From Amycolatopsis albispora (GTDB lineage: Bacteria > Actinomycetota > Actinomycetes > Mycobacteriales > Pseudonocardiaceae), in the NCBI RefSeq assembly GCF_003312875.1, contig NZ_CP015163.1:8432001-8496000 (forward strand): a DNA stretch of 64,000 nucleotides, in the 5' to 3' direction. Position numbers and translations under genes: made by a program. Below are positions 37,964 through 46,383 of this stretch, piece by piece (the first letter of the stretch is position 1; each line of letters starts with the position of its first letter). The notes beneath the pieces were generated by a model. That model saw nothing but the letters and a program-made list of their open reading frames with translations. It made no database searches and had not been told where the DNA came from.

Positions 37964-38282
37964 GAGGGCGGACGCGGTGCGCGGGCACCTGGACGGTTTG
38001 CTGCTCGCGGTGCTCGAACCGGGGCCGCTGCACGGCTACGCGATCATCGCCGCGGTGCAGCAGCGCAGCGCCGGTGCGCTGGAGCTGCGCACCGGCACCA
38101 TCTACCCGGCGCTGAACCGGCTGGAGCGGCTGGGCCTGCTGCGCAGCGGCTGGCAGTCGGTCGGCGAACGTCGGCGCCGTTGCTACGAACTGACCGACGC
38201 GGGCAGGCGCGGCCTGGCCGCCGAGCGCAGCGGGTGGGCCGAGTTCACCACCGCGATCGGGTCGGTGCTCAACCCGTCATGA
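37962..38282 (+). CDS. PadR-family transcriptional regulator
   Basis: 106 residues from the ATG at 37962. The PadR signature is LLAVLEPGPLHGYAIIAAVQQRS followed by LRTGTIYPALNRLERLGLL, then the wing with RRRRCYELTDAG. It lacks a long C-terminal helical domain, so it is the compact PadR-s2 type. Its stop overlaps the start of the next gene (ATGA), a common PadR-membrane protein pair. It may be leaderless, because the operator ends in the start codon. Confidence 0.92.
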   Translation: MRADAVRGHLDGLLLAVLEPGPLHGYAIIAAVQQRSAGALELRTGTIYPALNRLERLGLLRSGWQSVGERRRRCYELTDAGRRGLAAERSGWAEFTTAIGSVLNPS

Positions 38283-38908
38283 GTGATCCCGTCGAGGAGT
38301 ACGCGGCCGCCCTGTCGGCGGCGTTGTCCGGGCCCGCCCGCGCCAAGGCACGACTGGTCGCGGAGATCCGCGACGGCCTGGCCGACGCGGTCGCCGAGCA
38401 CACCGCTGACGGGGTGTCGCGGCCGCGTGCCGTGGAGCTGGCGCTGCGCGAGTTCGGCACGGTCGACGAGCTGGTGCCCAGCTGCCAGCGCGAGCTGACC
38501 ATCGGGCAGACCAGGGCCACCGCGCGGGTGGTGGCCGTGACCGTGCCCGCGTTGATCGTCTGCTGGCTGGTGGTGTGGACCGGGCACGACCTGCCCGAGA
38601 CCGCGCAGGTGCTGGCCGCGGTCGCGGTGGTCGCCGTGCTGGCGGCGGCGGTCACGCTGGTCACCACCGGCGCGCTGGCGCGGCGGCTGCCGATGCCCCC
38701 GCTGCTGCCGCTGGTGGCCGCCTGGACCGGGACCGCCGCGAGCGTGGCGATGCCGCTGGCCACCGTGGTGCTCGCGATCGCCGCCGCCGAGCACGACGCC
38801 TGGCCGCTCGTGCTGCCCGCCGCCGTGCTCAGCGTGATCTCACACGGCGTGGTGGCGGCTTCGGCGCGCGCCTGCCGCCACTGCGCGCGTCAGCTCAGCG
38901 CGTCGTAG
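38279..38908 (+). CDS. Membrane protein with permease-prefix (DUF1700-like) domain
   Basis: 209 residues. The N-terminal 75 residues are helical and soluble (EEYAAALSAALSGPARAKARLVAEIRD... with ALREFGTVDEL), the prefix domain commonly encoded after a PadR regulator. Four hydrophobic segments follow. It is translationally coupled to padR by 4 bp. The function of such proteins is not established; they often accompany envelope-stress responses. Its 3' end overlaps the convergent serine hydrolase gene by 19 bp. Confidence 0.8.
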   Translation: MSDPVEEYAAALSAALSGPARAKARLVAEIRDGLADAVAEHTADGVSRPRAVELALREFGTVDELVPSCQRELTIGQTRATARVVAVTVPALIVCWLVVWTGHDLPETAQVLAAVAVVAVLAAAVTLVTTGALARRLPMPPLLPLVAAWTGTAASVAMPLATVVLAIAAAEHDAWPLVLPAAVLSVISHGVVAASARACRHCARQLSAS

Positions 38909-40038
38909 ACGGCCTTGGTGTAGGCGGCGCTGCGGTCGGAGCCGATGATGCCCGGCGCCATGCGGTTCATCATGTAGGTCAGCGTCATCCGGCGCTCCAG
39001 GTCCATGATCACCATCGAGCCGCCCCAGCCGCCCCAGAAGCAGATCCGGCCGTCGGGGATCCACGGCAGCACGTCCTGGCGCGGCAGGCCGAACCCGATG
39101 CCCCAGCGCAGCGGGATGCTGAGGCCGAGGTCCACGCCGTTCGCCTGCTCGTCGAAGATCAGGTCGATGGTGTCCTGGCCGAGCAGCCGCACCCCGTCGA
39201 CGGTGCCGCCGCGCGCGATGGCGGAGAGCAGGCGCGCGAGCGAACGCGCGTTGCCGTGGCCGTTGACCGCGCCGAGTTCGGCCCGCCGCCACTCGGCAGT
39301 GTTGGCCGATCGCGGGTCCACCGCCGGGCCGGACAGCGTTTTCACCATGACGTTGTCCGGGCCGAGCGCCGCGAAGTCCAGTTTCGCGGCGGGCGGCGGC
39401 ACCACGTCGGCGATGCGGTGCCAGTCCGCCTCGGCGGCGCCCAGCTGGAAGTCCGCGCCCAGCGGCCCGGCGAGTTCGTCGGCGACGAACTGCTTCAGCG
39501 ACTTCCCGCTCACCCGCCGGACGACCTCGCCGATCAGGTGCCCGAAGTTCGTGGCGTGGTACCCCGACGCGGTGCCCGGCTCCCACCACGGCGCCTGCGC
39601 GGCGAAGCGAGCGGTCGAACCGGCGAGGTCGTAGAGGTCCTCGACGGTGGCGGGCTGCTCCAGGCCGGACACGCCCGAGGTGTGCGACAGCAGGTGCCGG
39701 ACGAGCACGCCTTCCTTGCCGTTCGCGGCGAACTCCGGCCAGTAGTCCGCGACCGGCGCGTGGACGTCGAGCGCACCCCGTTCGGCGAGCACCAGCGCGG
39801 CCAGGCTGGTCACGGTTTTGGTGGACGACCAGACGTTCGTGATGGTGTCCTCGTCCCACGGCGTGGTGCGTGCCTCGTCGCGGAAGCCGCCCCAGAGATC
39901 GACGACGCGGTCACCGTCCAGGTCGAGCACCAGCGACGCACCCAGCTCCTCACCGGATTCGATGTTCTGCTCGAAGGCGGCGCGCACACCGGCGAAGCGG
40001 GCATCTGCGGTGCCGTGGACGCGGCTGGGCAGGCTCAT
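38890..40038 (-). CDS. Serine hydrolase of the beta-lactamase/EstB family
   Basis: 382 residues with a strong AGGAGG 8 bases before ATG. The SxxK nucleophile motif is SSTK (residues 71-74), the second motif Tyr lies in GYHATNFG, and WGGWGG near the C-terminus takes the place of KTG. This is the class C-like esterase/DD-peptidase fold of EstB and LACTB relatives. It has no signal peptide, so it is a cytoplasmic esterase or amidase. It is divergent from a MerR regulator whose operator lies between them. Confidence 0.9.
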   Translation of the reverse strand: MSLPSRVHGTADARFAGVRAAFEQNIESGEELGASLVLDLDGDRVVDLWGGFRDEARTTPWDEDTITNVWSSTKTVTSLAALVLAERGALDVHAPVADYWPEFAANGKEGVLVRHLLSHTSGVSGLEQPATVEDLYDLAGSTARFAAQAPWWEPGTASGYHATNFGHLIGEVVRRVSGKSLKQFVADELAGPLGADFQLGAAEADWHRIADVVPPPAAKLDFAALGPDNVMVKTLSGPAVDPRSANTAEWRRAELGAVNGHGNARSLARLLSAIARGGTVDGVRLLGQDTIDLIFDEQANGVDLGLSIPLRWGIGFGLPRQDVLPWIPDGRICFWGGWGGSMVIMDLERRMTLTYMMNRMAPGIIGSDRSAAYTKAVYDALS

Positions 40039-40083
40039 GATCTTTCCTCCTGGGGAAGTCCGGTTCGCTCGCTACGCTAGAAC

Positions 40084-40099
40084 CTGACGCCGACGTCAG
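40084..40099. promoter_or_regulatory. MerR-type operator CTGACG-CCGA-CGTCAG
   Basis: A perfect 6-bp inverted repeat with a 4-bp centre, in the gap between the divergent serine hydrolase and MerR genes. The ACCTGACG...CGTCAGAGG pattern is of the type bound by MerR-family dimers. Confidence 0.6.
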
Positions 40100-40138
40100 A
40101 GGCAAGTAGCTGCGACCCCGATCACAGGAGGCAGTTCG

Positions 40139-40519
40139 ATGCGCATCGGTGAGCTGGCCAGGCGCGCCGGCGTGAGCGTGCGCGCGCTGCGGTACTACGA
40201 GGAGCAGGGCCTGCTCACCTCGACGCGCACCGCGGGCGGGCAACGGCTGTACGCCGAGCAGGCAGTGCGGCAGGTCGAGCTGATCCAGCAGCTCTACGCG
40301 GCCGGGCTGGCCAGCCGGACCATCTCCGGCCTGCTGCCGTGCGTGGTCTCCGGTGAGGTCACCCCGGAACTGCTCGACCGGCTCACGGCCGAACGCGACC
40401 GCATCGACGAGCAGCTGCGCGGCCTCCAGCAGACCAGGGACCGGCTCGACGCGATCATCACCACGTCGGCTGGCGCCCACTCCGCCGGGCGGCAGTGCGC
40501 CGGGGTCAACGGTCGGTGA
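40139..40519 (+). CDS. MerR-family transcriptional regulator
   Basis: 126 residues from ATG with AGGAGG upstream. The MerR DNA-binding region reads IGELARRAGVSVRALRYYEEQGLL with TAGGQRLY in the wing. A coiled-coil dimerisation helix follows (RLTAERDRIDEQLRGLQQTRDRLD). The C-terminus is short; two cysteines occur (LLPCVV and RQCAG), spaced unlike the metal sites of CueR/ZntR, so the effector is unclear. It probably controls the divergent serine hydrolase. Its end overlaps the convergent acyltransferase gene by 14 bp. Confidence 0.92.
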   Translation: MRIGELARRAGVSVRALRYYEEQGLLTSTRTAGGQRLYAEQAVRQVELIQQLYAAGLASRTISGLLPCVVSGEVTPELLDRLTAERDRIDEQLRGLQQTRDRLDAIITTSAGAHSAGRQCAGVNGR

Positions 40520-42563
40520 TGCCCAGTTCCGCCGCGATCATCGGGCTGAGGGTGCGCGCGTACTCGCGGTTCATGTGGTCGGCGTCGTAGTAGACGACCA
40601 CGTTGCCGACCACGCCGTGGCACTGTGTGGCGTCGCAGAAGTAGTCGGTCAGCTCGATCAGGCCGACGTCGGGGTCACGGCTGGTGCGCGCGGCTTCGGT
40701 GAGCGGGTCCAGCGGTTGCGCGCGTTCGCGGGCCACCCCGCAGGCGGCGGGGTTCTGGGCGTTGATGCTGACGCAGTCGGGCTGCCGGACGTCCCCGTTG
40801 AGCGGCGGGTCGGCGAGCACGTACACCTTGGCCCCCGCCGCGGTCCACGCGCTCCAGTAGGTGTTGAGGCCCTCGCGGTACTGCGCCAGCTGTGACCGGC
40901 CGCTGCCGTCGTCGGCGGTTTCCTGCCGGGCGTAGAACGAGGTGAACACGTACGCGGGCCGCTCGGCGGCGATCGATGAGGCCAGGTCACGCGACCAGTG
41001 CGTGCAGGCCGCCACGTCGTCGTCGCCGGAGGCACCGCGGAAGCCGCGGTAGGCGATGTCCGCCATCGGGCAGGCGCCGAGGAAGCCGAGCTTGACCACC
41101 CAGCCCTGGTCGCGCGCCAGGTCGAACAGGGGCGCCTGCCACTGCTGGGCGTGGGAGTCACCGACCAGCCAGGCCACCTTCGGCCGCGGGGCGCCACCGC
41201 TGAAGTCGCAGACGCTGACGGTCTTTGTCTCCCCGGCGAGGTGCGTGCCGAGCCAGTCACCGCATTCCGGCGGGCGCTGGTGGTACTCGCTCGACGGCCC
41301 GAGGAACGGCACCTTGGCCGGGCCGAACGGGTTTTCGCACCCGCTGTCCGGCGCGAGCGCCGCTGCGCCGTGGCAGACCTTCACCGTGTCGCGCTTCGCG
41401 GCCACCTCGGTGCGGGCGACCTCGTCGTCGTACGCCCAGGTGAGGCTGGTCGACGCCAGCGCGATCACGGCCATCCCGGTCGCCACCGCGGCGAACGTGG
41501 CCCGCGCGCTGTGCGCCAGCGGCCGCCAGGTCAGCCCGCGGTCCTCGACGTAGACCTTGGTCAGCCAGGCCACGAACACGCAGACGGCGAGCAGGCCCAG
41601 TTGCTGCCACAGCGACAGGCGAGCCGAACCGAGCACAAAGGGCGCGAGCACGAGCAGCGGCCAGTGCCACAGGTAGAGCGAGTAGCTGATGCCGCCGAGG
41701 AACTGCACGGGCCGCGCGGCGGTGACCCTGGTGTGCCACTGCGCGGCCGGGCGCGTGCCGCCCAGGATGACCAGCCCGGTGCCGATCGTGGGCAGCAGGG
41801 CCAGCCAGCCGGGGAACGCGCTCTGGTGGTCCAACAGCACCGCCGACCCGATGATCAGCGCGAACCCCACCCCGGAGGCGATCCCGGATTCCCGTTTGAG
41901 CAACGGGACTTTCAGCGCGCACAGGGCGAGCAGCGCCCCGATCGCGAACTCCCACACGCGGACCGGCGTGACGAAGTAGGCCGCTTCCTTGGCGGTCGCG
42001 GTGAGGTAGACGCAGTAGGCGAGGGACGCGACCCCGGCGATGCTGACGCCGGTGGTCATCGCCCGCCACCCGCGCAGCCGGAAGAGCAGAAGCAACAGCA
42101 GCGGCCAGAACAGGTAGAACTGCTCCTCGACCGAGAGCGACCAGTAGTGCTGGGCCAGGCTCGCCGACGCGGACAGCGCCGAGTAGTCGACGGAGTTCGC
42201 GGCCAGCAGCCAGTTCTGCACGTAGAAGGCGCTGGCCAGGATCTCTTCGGCGTTGCTTTCCCAGCGCGGGAACGGGAGCACGAAGTAGGCGGTCACCAGG
42301 CTGAACAACAGCACCAGCAACGCGGCGGGCAGCAGCCGCCGCGCCCGGCGCGCGTAGAACTTGCCCAGCCGGATGCGCCCGGTCCGGCCGACTTCCCGGT
42401 TCAGGTGCGAGGTGATCAGGTACCCGGAGATGACAAAGAAGACGTCAACGCCGACGTACCCGCCGGTCAGCCCCTCCGGCCAGAGGTGGTTGAGCACCAC
42501 CGCGAGCACCGCGATCGCCCGCAGCGCCTGGATGTCGGTGCGGAAGTGCTTCTCGGTCGCCAA
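40506..42563 (-). CDS. Acyltransferase-3 / SGNH fusion (OafA-like O-acyltransferase)
   Basis: About 685 residues if the TTG at 42563 (with GAGAAAG upstream) is the start; an ATG at 42605 adds 14. The N-terminal part is an acyltransferase-3 membrane domain of ten or more segments (DIQALRAIAVLAVVLNHL, VGVDVFFVISGYLIT, FYARRARRLLPA, YWSLSVEEQFYLFWPL). A C-terminal extracytoplasmic SGNH domain follows, with the GDSHAQQW block and a late DADHMN. Such fusions O-acetylate cell-surface polysaccharides or peptidoglycan. No glycan-assembly genes adjoin it, so the acceptor is unknown. Confidence 0.92.
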   Translation of the reverse strand: MATEKHFRTDIQALRAIAVLAVVLNHLWPEGLTGGYVGVDVFFVISGYLITSHLNREVGRTGRIRLGKFYARRARRLLPAALLVLLFSLVTAYFVLPFPRWESNAEEILASAFYVQNWLLAANSVDYSALSASASLAQHYWSLSVEEQFYLFWPLLLLLLFRLRGWRAMTTGVSIAGVASLAYCVYLTATAKEAAYFVTPVRVWEFAIGALLALCALKVPLLKRESGIASGVGFALIIGSAVLLDHQSAFPGWLALLPTIGTGLVILGGTRPAAQWHTRVTAARPVQFLGGISYSLYLWHWPLLVLAPFVLGSARLSLWQQLGLLAVCVFVAWLTKVYVEDRGLTWRPLAHSARATFAAVATGMAVIALASTSLTWAYDDEVARTEVAAKRDTVKVCHGAAALAPDSGCENPFGPAKVPFLGPSSEYHQRPPECGDWLGTHLAGETKTVSVCDFSGGAPRPKVAWLVGDSHAQQWQAPLFDLARDQGWVVKLGFLGACPMADIAYRGFRGASGDDDVAACTHWSRDLASSIAAERPAYVFTSFYARQETADDGSGRSQLAQYREGLNTYWSAWTAAGAKVYVLADPPLNGDVRQPDCVSINAQNPAACGVARERAQPLDPLTEAARTSRDPDVGLIELTDYFCDATQCHGVVGNVVVYYDADHMNREYARTLSPMIAAELGITDR

Positions 42564-42735
42564 CGGGTCATCTTTCTCGGCTCGCGGGGCGGGGCAGGGG
42601 GACATCCAACCGGACGGGGGCGCCCGCACGCGAACCTCACCGGTGTGAGTTGGTCCACACCTGGTGAAGGCAACCTTTTCGGTGTGCACGCGGGGTCATT
42701 TTCCCGGACACGGATGGCAATCGACGCTGGTCGGA

Positions 42736-43353
42736 TCAGCTGCCGGTGGCGCTGGGCAGCATCGGCGGGCAGCCTGTCCTCGCGTAGTCGGCGTTGTATT
42801 CGAAGTGCCATTCTTCGTTCTCGTACCGGCGGCACCAGCCGAGCGCGGCGCCGTTGCGCTCGACCCAGGCCGCCGACGCGAGCGGCTGGATGTCCACCGC
42901 GACACCCTGCACGTGCATCGACTTCTCCGGCGGCAGCACGTACCGCGCGGCCAGCTCCGCGTTGCCGAACTTCTGCACCGCCTGGTCGAACTCCCGTTGC
43001 TGCTGGGCGCGGCTGCGCTTGCTGTCGTGCACGCACAATTGGACGCCCTGCGCCTGCGCCGCCGACCGCAGCCGGTCGAAGCCCGCCTGCACGTCGGGAC
43101 GCAGCCCGGCCGGCTGCTCGTCGACGTACCGCTTGTCCAGCGGGCAGACCGGCCCGGTCTCCGGCCCCGGCACCTCGGCGAGAATGGCTTCGGCCCGCCC
43201 GGCGACCGGATCCTCACCGAAGGTCACGCTGCCGGTCGCACCGAGCGTGACCACCGCGGCGATCGCGAGCACCAGCGCCGCCAGCGTGCTGAGCAGGGTC
43301 CGTCTGTCTCCGGGAGTGGGCACCGCACCGATGGTAGCGACGGCGATCAGCAC
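42736..43353 (-). CDS. M15B-type D-alanyl-D-alanine carboxypeptidase (VanY-like)
   Basis: 205 residues, GTG start; a GTG at 43323 is an alternative. A signal anchor (LLSTLAALVLAIAAVVTLGA) precedes the zinc peptidase domain with SMHVQGVAVDI (His and Asp ligands) and EWHFEYN (catalytic Glu and third ligand), the VanY/LdcB arrangement. It would trim the terminal D-Ala from peptidoglycan peptides outside the membrane. It sits beside a class A beta-lactamase, forming a small cell-wall and beta-lactam-related group. Confidence 0.88.
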   Translation of the reverse strand: MLIAVATIGAVPTPGDRRTLLSTLAALVLAIAAVVTLGATGSVTFGEDPVAGRAEAILAEVPGPETGPVCPLDKRYVDEQPAGLRPDVQAGFDRLRSAAQAQGVQLCVHDSKRSRAQQQREFDQAVQKFGNAELAARYVLPPEKSMHVQGVAVDIQPLASAAWVERNGAALGWCRRYENEEWHFEYNADYARTGCPPMLPSATGS

Positions 43354-43475
43354 CGGGCGACGTGCCAGATCTCACGCGCGGTGAGCAGAACCCGGACGCC
43401 TGTCAAACGCCTCCGGTCCGTTCGTGAAATGTCTACAGTGGACCATTCCCTTCTTGGTGTGCGGTCTGGACTCGG

Positions 43476-44423
43476 TCAGTTCAAGGCGCTGACGGCCACG
43501 CGCGCGGCATCGGCGAGCAGCGCGTCGGCGCGTTTCGCCCGTGGTTCGTCGCGGCTGGTCATGATGGCCATGACGATCGGTGCGCGGTTCGGCGGCCAGA
43601 GCACGGCGATGTCGTTGCGGCCGCCGTAGTAGCCACTGCCGGTTTTGTCGCCGACGATCCAGTCGGCGGGCACTCCGGCACGGATCACGGTGGCGCCGGT
43701 GGTGTTGCGGCGCAGCCAGTCGGTGAGCAGGGTGCGGTCGTCTTCGGCCAGTGCGTCACCGAGCACGTACTGGCGCAGGTTGCCCGCCATCGCACGGGGT
43801 GTGCTGGTGTCCCGGGTGTCACCGGGAATGGCCGAGTTCAGGTCGGGTTCGTAACGATCGGCGGAGGTGACGTCGTCGCCGATCGCGGTCAGCGCCGCGT
43901 CCAGCCCCGCCGGTCCGCCGAGGCGGCGCAGCAGGAGATTGCCCGCCGTGTTGTCGCTGTACCGGATCGCGGCGTCGCACAGGTCGCGCAGGGTCATGCC
44001 GGTGTCCAGGTGCTGTTTGGAGATAGGCGAATTCTCGAGCATGTCGTCGGCGGTGTAGTGGACCACTTCGTCGAGCTGCTGCGGTGTCGTGTTGTCGAGG
44101 ACCGCCGCGGCGGCCAGGGCCTTGAACGTGGAGGCGTAGGCGAACCGCTCGTCGGCGCGGAACGCGACGGACTTCCCGGAGCCGGTGTCGAGTGCGTAGA
44201 GCCCCAGCCGGGCGTCGTGCTGTGTCTGCAATCGGGTGAATTCCTGCTCGACGGCCGGATCGAGCGGGGTGGCGGCCGGACTGGTCGCCGTGGGTGTCGG
44301 CGGCGCGGCCGGAGCCGGAGCCGGTGGTGGTGCTGGTTCGGTCGAGGCCGGTGTGCAGGCGGCCAGTGCGAGCGCGGTCATGATCGCCGCGGGCCACGCG
44401 CGCCGCGTCGAGGTGCTGGGCAA
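43476..44423 (-). CDS. Class A beta-lactamase, lipoprotein
   Basis: 315 residues from TTG at 44423, chosen for the GAAGGA 7 bases upstream; a longer in-frame ORF up to 44522 has no such site. The lipobox ALAAC places the lipidated Cys near residue 23, followed by a Pro/Ala/Thr-rich linker. The catalytic motifs are all present: STFK (Ser98, Lys101), SDN (156-158), EPDLN with Glu192, and KTG. It hydrolyses penicillins and related beta-lactams at the outer membrane-facing surface. Chromosomal copies are common in this group of actinobacteria. Confidence 0.95.
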   Translation of the reverse strand: MPSTSTRRAWPAAIMTALALAACTPASTEPAPPPAPAPAAPPTPTATSPAATPLDPAVEQEFTRLQTQHDARLGLYALDTGSGKSVAFRADERFAYASTFKALAAAAVLDNTTPQQLDEVVHYTADDMLENSPISKQHLDTGMTLRDLCDAAIRYSDNTAGNLLLRRLGGPAGLDAALTAIGDDVTSADRYEPDLNSAIPGDTRDTSTPRAMAGNLRQYVLGDALAEDDRTLLTDWLRRNTTGATVIRAGVPADWIVGDKTGSGYYGGRNDIAVLWPPNRAPIVMAIMTSRDEPRAKRADALLADAARVAVSALN

Positions 44424-44575
44424 TGTCTGGTCCTTCGGTCGTACGGAGCTGCCTCCAGGTTGCCGCGTGCTCACGAAGAGCGCGACTCCGGGTAACCCGG
44501 ACGCATTTCCTTTCCCGTGCACGGCGCGAAAACCGAATTGCGCGAATATGTCTTGCGAAATGTTCGGCGAGCAGC

Positions 44576-44785
44576 TCAGGCGGCGGGTGATCGATCGGGT
44601 GTTTCGACCGGCGGGTCGGGCGTTTCGGCAGGCGGCAGGTGTACCACGGTCTGCGAATGGCGGCTGAGGTACTGGAGCTTGCGCAGGCGCCGCCGGGCGA
44701 GTCCAGCGAGCCGGGCTTCGTCGAACGCCGGACGCGCCGCGCGATTCTGCGCCCGGCGGCCGGGTGGTGGATTCACGGGGTCCAC
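44576..44785 (-). CDS. Small basic hypothetical protein
   Basis: 69 residues. It is supported mainly by a strong ribosome-binding site: AAAGGAG lies 6 bases before GTG at 44785. The N-terminal two-thirds are rich in Arg (RRAQNRAARPAFDEARLAGL then RRRLRKLQYLSRH) and the tail in Pro/Glu. It has no signal peptide or cysteines. It is encoded 152 bp upstream of the beta-lactamase in the same direction. I do not recognise a family; a nucleic-acid-binding or regulatory microprotein is possible. Confidence 0.5.
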   Translation of the reverse strand: MDPVNPPPGRRAQNRAARPAFDEARLAGLARRRLRKLQYLSRHSQTVVHLPPAETPDPPVETPDRSPAA

Positions 44786-45009
44786 GTGGGTCTCCTTTGG
44801 TTACGGTCCGTGATCGGATTGCGGTAGGTCAGGGTGAGGCTGGCCGCCATTCGTGGGGCCTGGATTCGTGCGGGGTGATCGGCGATGAGCTACCGCTCGG
44901 CGGCCTGCCCGCCGCTGGCGGACCGCGAGGAAGGGTGGAGAAAGCTGCCGTCGAACGGCTGGTGGTGGCCTGGGGGAGGATGCCGTGCCCGGCATCGCTC
45001 CCCGCCCGG

Positions 45010-45086
45010 TGGTGCCCCCGGCAGGACTCGAACCTGCGACCTAGAGATTAGAAGGCTCTTGCTCTATCCGGCTGAGCTACGAGGGC
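45010..45086 (-). tRNA. tRNA-Arg (anticodon TCT)
   Basis: The reverse strand folds as a cloverleaf: acceptor GCCCTCG with CGGGGGC, D-arm GCTC/GAGC, anticodon loop CTTCTAA giving TCT (reads AGA), T-arm GCAGG-TTCGAGT-CCTGC, discriminator A and an encoded CCA end. The anticodon stem AGAGC/TCTCT has one C-T mismatch next to the loop. AGA is a rare codon in such a GC-rich genome. Confidence 0.95.
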
Positions 45087-45498
45087 CTGCGTCGATGCCA
45101 CTGCTGGCCTCGTGCACGCCAGTAGCTTAGTCGCCGCCACCCTCTCGATCGTTCGATGCAGTCGAATCGTTTCAGGGTGTTCGCACGAACTACGCGAGCG
45201 GGTGGTCGCCCGTCGGCTCCTGGAGTGCTCGAGAACTAGGTTCTCGCTGGTCGGAGCTGTCTTCGGAGGTCGCGGCCGCTGAGCTGGGGCATCGCGATCT
45301 CCTGTCCGTGCGGGTGGGTCTACCGGCTGATCCGCGTGCGCAATTTTCGACCACGCGCTCTCTATTGGCAAACATTAACGGAATTCACGTCGGTGAGGGA
45401 ACGCGGGTGGTCAGGCCGATATTCCCCCCGTTGGCTACGGTCGACGATCGGTCGGCGACACACCGTGCGCCTCCCCCGGCCGGGCGAGAGCAAGATCA

Positions 45499-45576
45499 CC
45501 CGGCCTGGACCCCGGCGGGTCGTTCGTGTGCGGGGGACACGAACGGCTCCTCCCTCCCCGCCGGGGTCCAGCCGGG
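45499..45576. repeat. Nested inverted repeats forming a large branched hairpin
   Basis: The outer arms 45499-45519 and 45557-45576 pair over about 20 bp with a single bulge (core CTGGACCCCGGCGGG). Inside lies a second perfect hairpin, GTTCGTGT (45522-45529) with ACACGAAC (45537-45544) around a G-rich loop. The structure lies between the tRNA and a downstream terminator and belongs to no recognised gene. Confidence 0.7.
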
Positions 45577-45665
45577 TCCCGCCGGCGCGCATCACGGAGT
45601 CGAGACGGTGCGCGGCCGGCGGGCCACACCGGGCCGCCTGTTCGGGGTCGGCGGCCCGGGGATCA

Positions 45666-45704
45666 CCCGCGGTGAGGCCCCTGGGGCAGGGGTCTCACCG
45701 CGGG
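45666..45704 (-). terminator. Hairpin downstream of the I36-type gene
   Basis: Arms 45666-45683 and 45687-45704 pair over 18 bp with one G-T position and a GGG loop (outer arm CCCGCGGTGAG). It begins 15 bp past the stop of the minus-strand gene at 45719. There is no clear U-tract, as is common for actinobacterial terminators. Confidence 0.65.
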
Positions 45705-45718
45705 AGCTCCGCCCGGGA

Positions 45719-46126
45719 TCAGTTCCACACCTGAATGGCGCGGACGGTGAACGGCGCCTGCGGAACATAGGTGCCGCCACCCGGATACGTGGTGAAGTCG
45801 CCCTCGGTGGAACAGTCCTCGCCCTGGTACACGCTCACCATGCGATCCATCCGGTTGACAAAGGAATAACCGGTGAAATCGGTGAACAGCGGAACGCATT
45901 CCTCGGGATTCACCGTGCGCAGATCCAAGCGCTCGACGTCGCCGCCGTAGTGCTCTTCCGTCCAGATGCAGAACTCGCCCTTCTGGCAGGTGACCTGCGG
46001 TTTCTCCGGTTCCGGCTGGCTCGCCGCCGAGGCGTGCGCGAGACCGCCCATGCCGAACGCGCCGATCGACGCCAGCAACAGGATCTTCGGCAGTCGTGAA
46101 CGGAGCGACTTGATGGTCCTGGTCAT
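45719..46126 (-). CDS. Secreted peptidase-inhibitor I36 family protein
   Basis: 135 residues. The signal peptide (ILLLASIGAFGMGGLAHASA) is followed by a small Cys-rich domain beginning CQKGEFCIWTEEHYGG, the hallmark of the I36/SMI-like beta-gamma crystallin fold family. Further conserved elements are the NRMDRMVSVYQ and YVPQAPFTVRAIQVW strands. Members inhibit metalloproteases or act as structural secreted proteins. Four cysteines would form two disulfides. A terminator-like hairpin follows the stop codon. Confidence 0.85.
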   Translation of the reverse strand: MTRTIKSLRSRLPKILLLASIGAFGMGGLAHASAASQPEPEKPQVTCQKGEFCIWTEEHYGGDVERLDLRTVNPEECVPLFTDFTGYSFVNRMDRMVSVYQGEDCSTEGDFTTYPGGGTYVPQAPFTVRAIQVWN

Positions 46127-46221
46127 TTCTTCCCCCTGCTTTCCCGTGTTTTCCGGGTGGAATTGGTGATGACTCCACGATGGCCGGTGGGGCGGGCTTT
46201 GTCAGCGGGGAAAGGGGCATC

Positions 46222-46269
46222 TGTGGACAACTCGGGAATCGTCACCCAGTCGGGGTGGGGATATCCACA
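46222..46269. promoter_or_regulatory. Two DnaA-box-like sites
   Basis: TGTGGACAA (46222-46230) is the reverse complement of TTGTCCACA, the usual actinobacterial DnaA box. ATATCCACA (46261-46269) is one base off the TTATCCACA form. They face each other in the gap upstream of an MFS gene. This is not an origin by itself. Confidence 0.4.
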
Positions 46270-46383
46270 GGCGGCAGAAGGGCATTGCCGGGGGTGGGGC
46301 GGGTGTGCTAGCGGCGAAACCCACTGGACTTTCTGAAGCGCTTAAGACACTCTGGGGCAACAGGTTCTGCTGGAGGGAGTGGG

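Larger units (their letters stand above)
45087..45718. other. Gene-free stretch of 632 bp between tRNA-Arg and the I36-type gene
   Basis: Open frames here have poor starts and irregular codon use, and I see no protein family. The stretch holds the upstream region of tRNA-Arg, a nested hairpin (45499-45576) and a terminator-like hairpin (45666-45704). Confidence 0.6.

Noticed and set aside
37763..38278. Upstream extension of the DUF1700-like gene
   Set aside because: The extension lies across padR and its operator; the ATGA overlap at 38279 is a convincing start.
45308..46099. Plus-strand open frame across the gene-free region and I36-type gene
   Set aside because: No good start, irregular composition, and it opposes a well-supported secreted protein gene.
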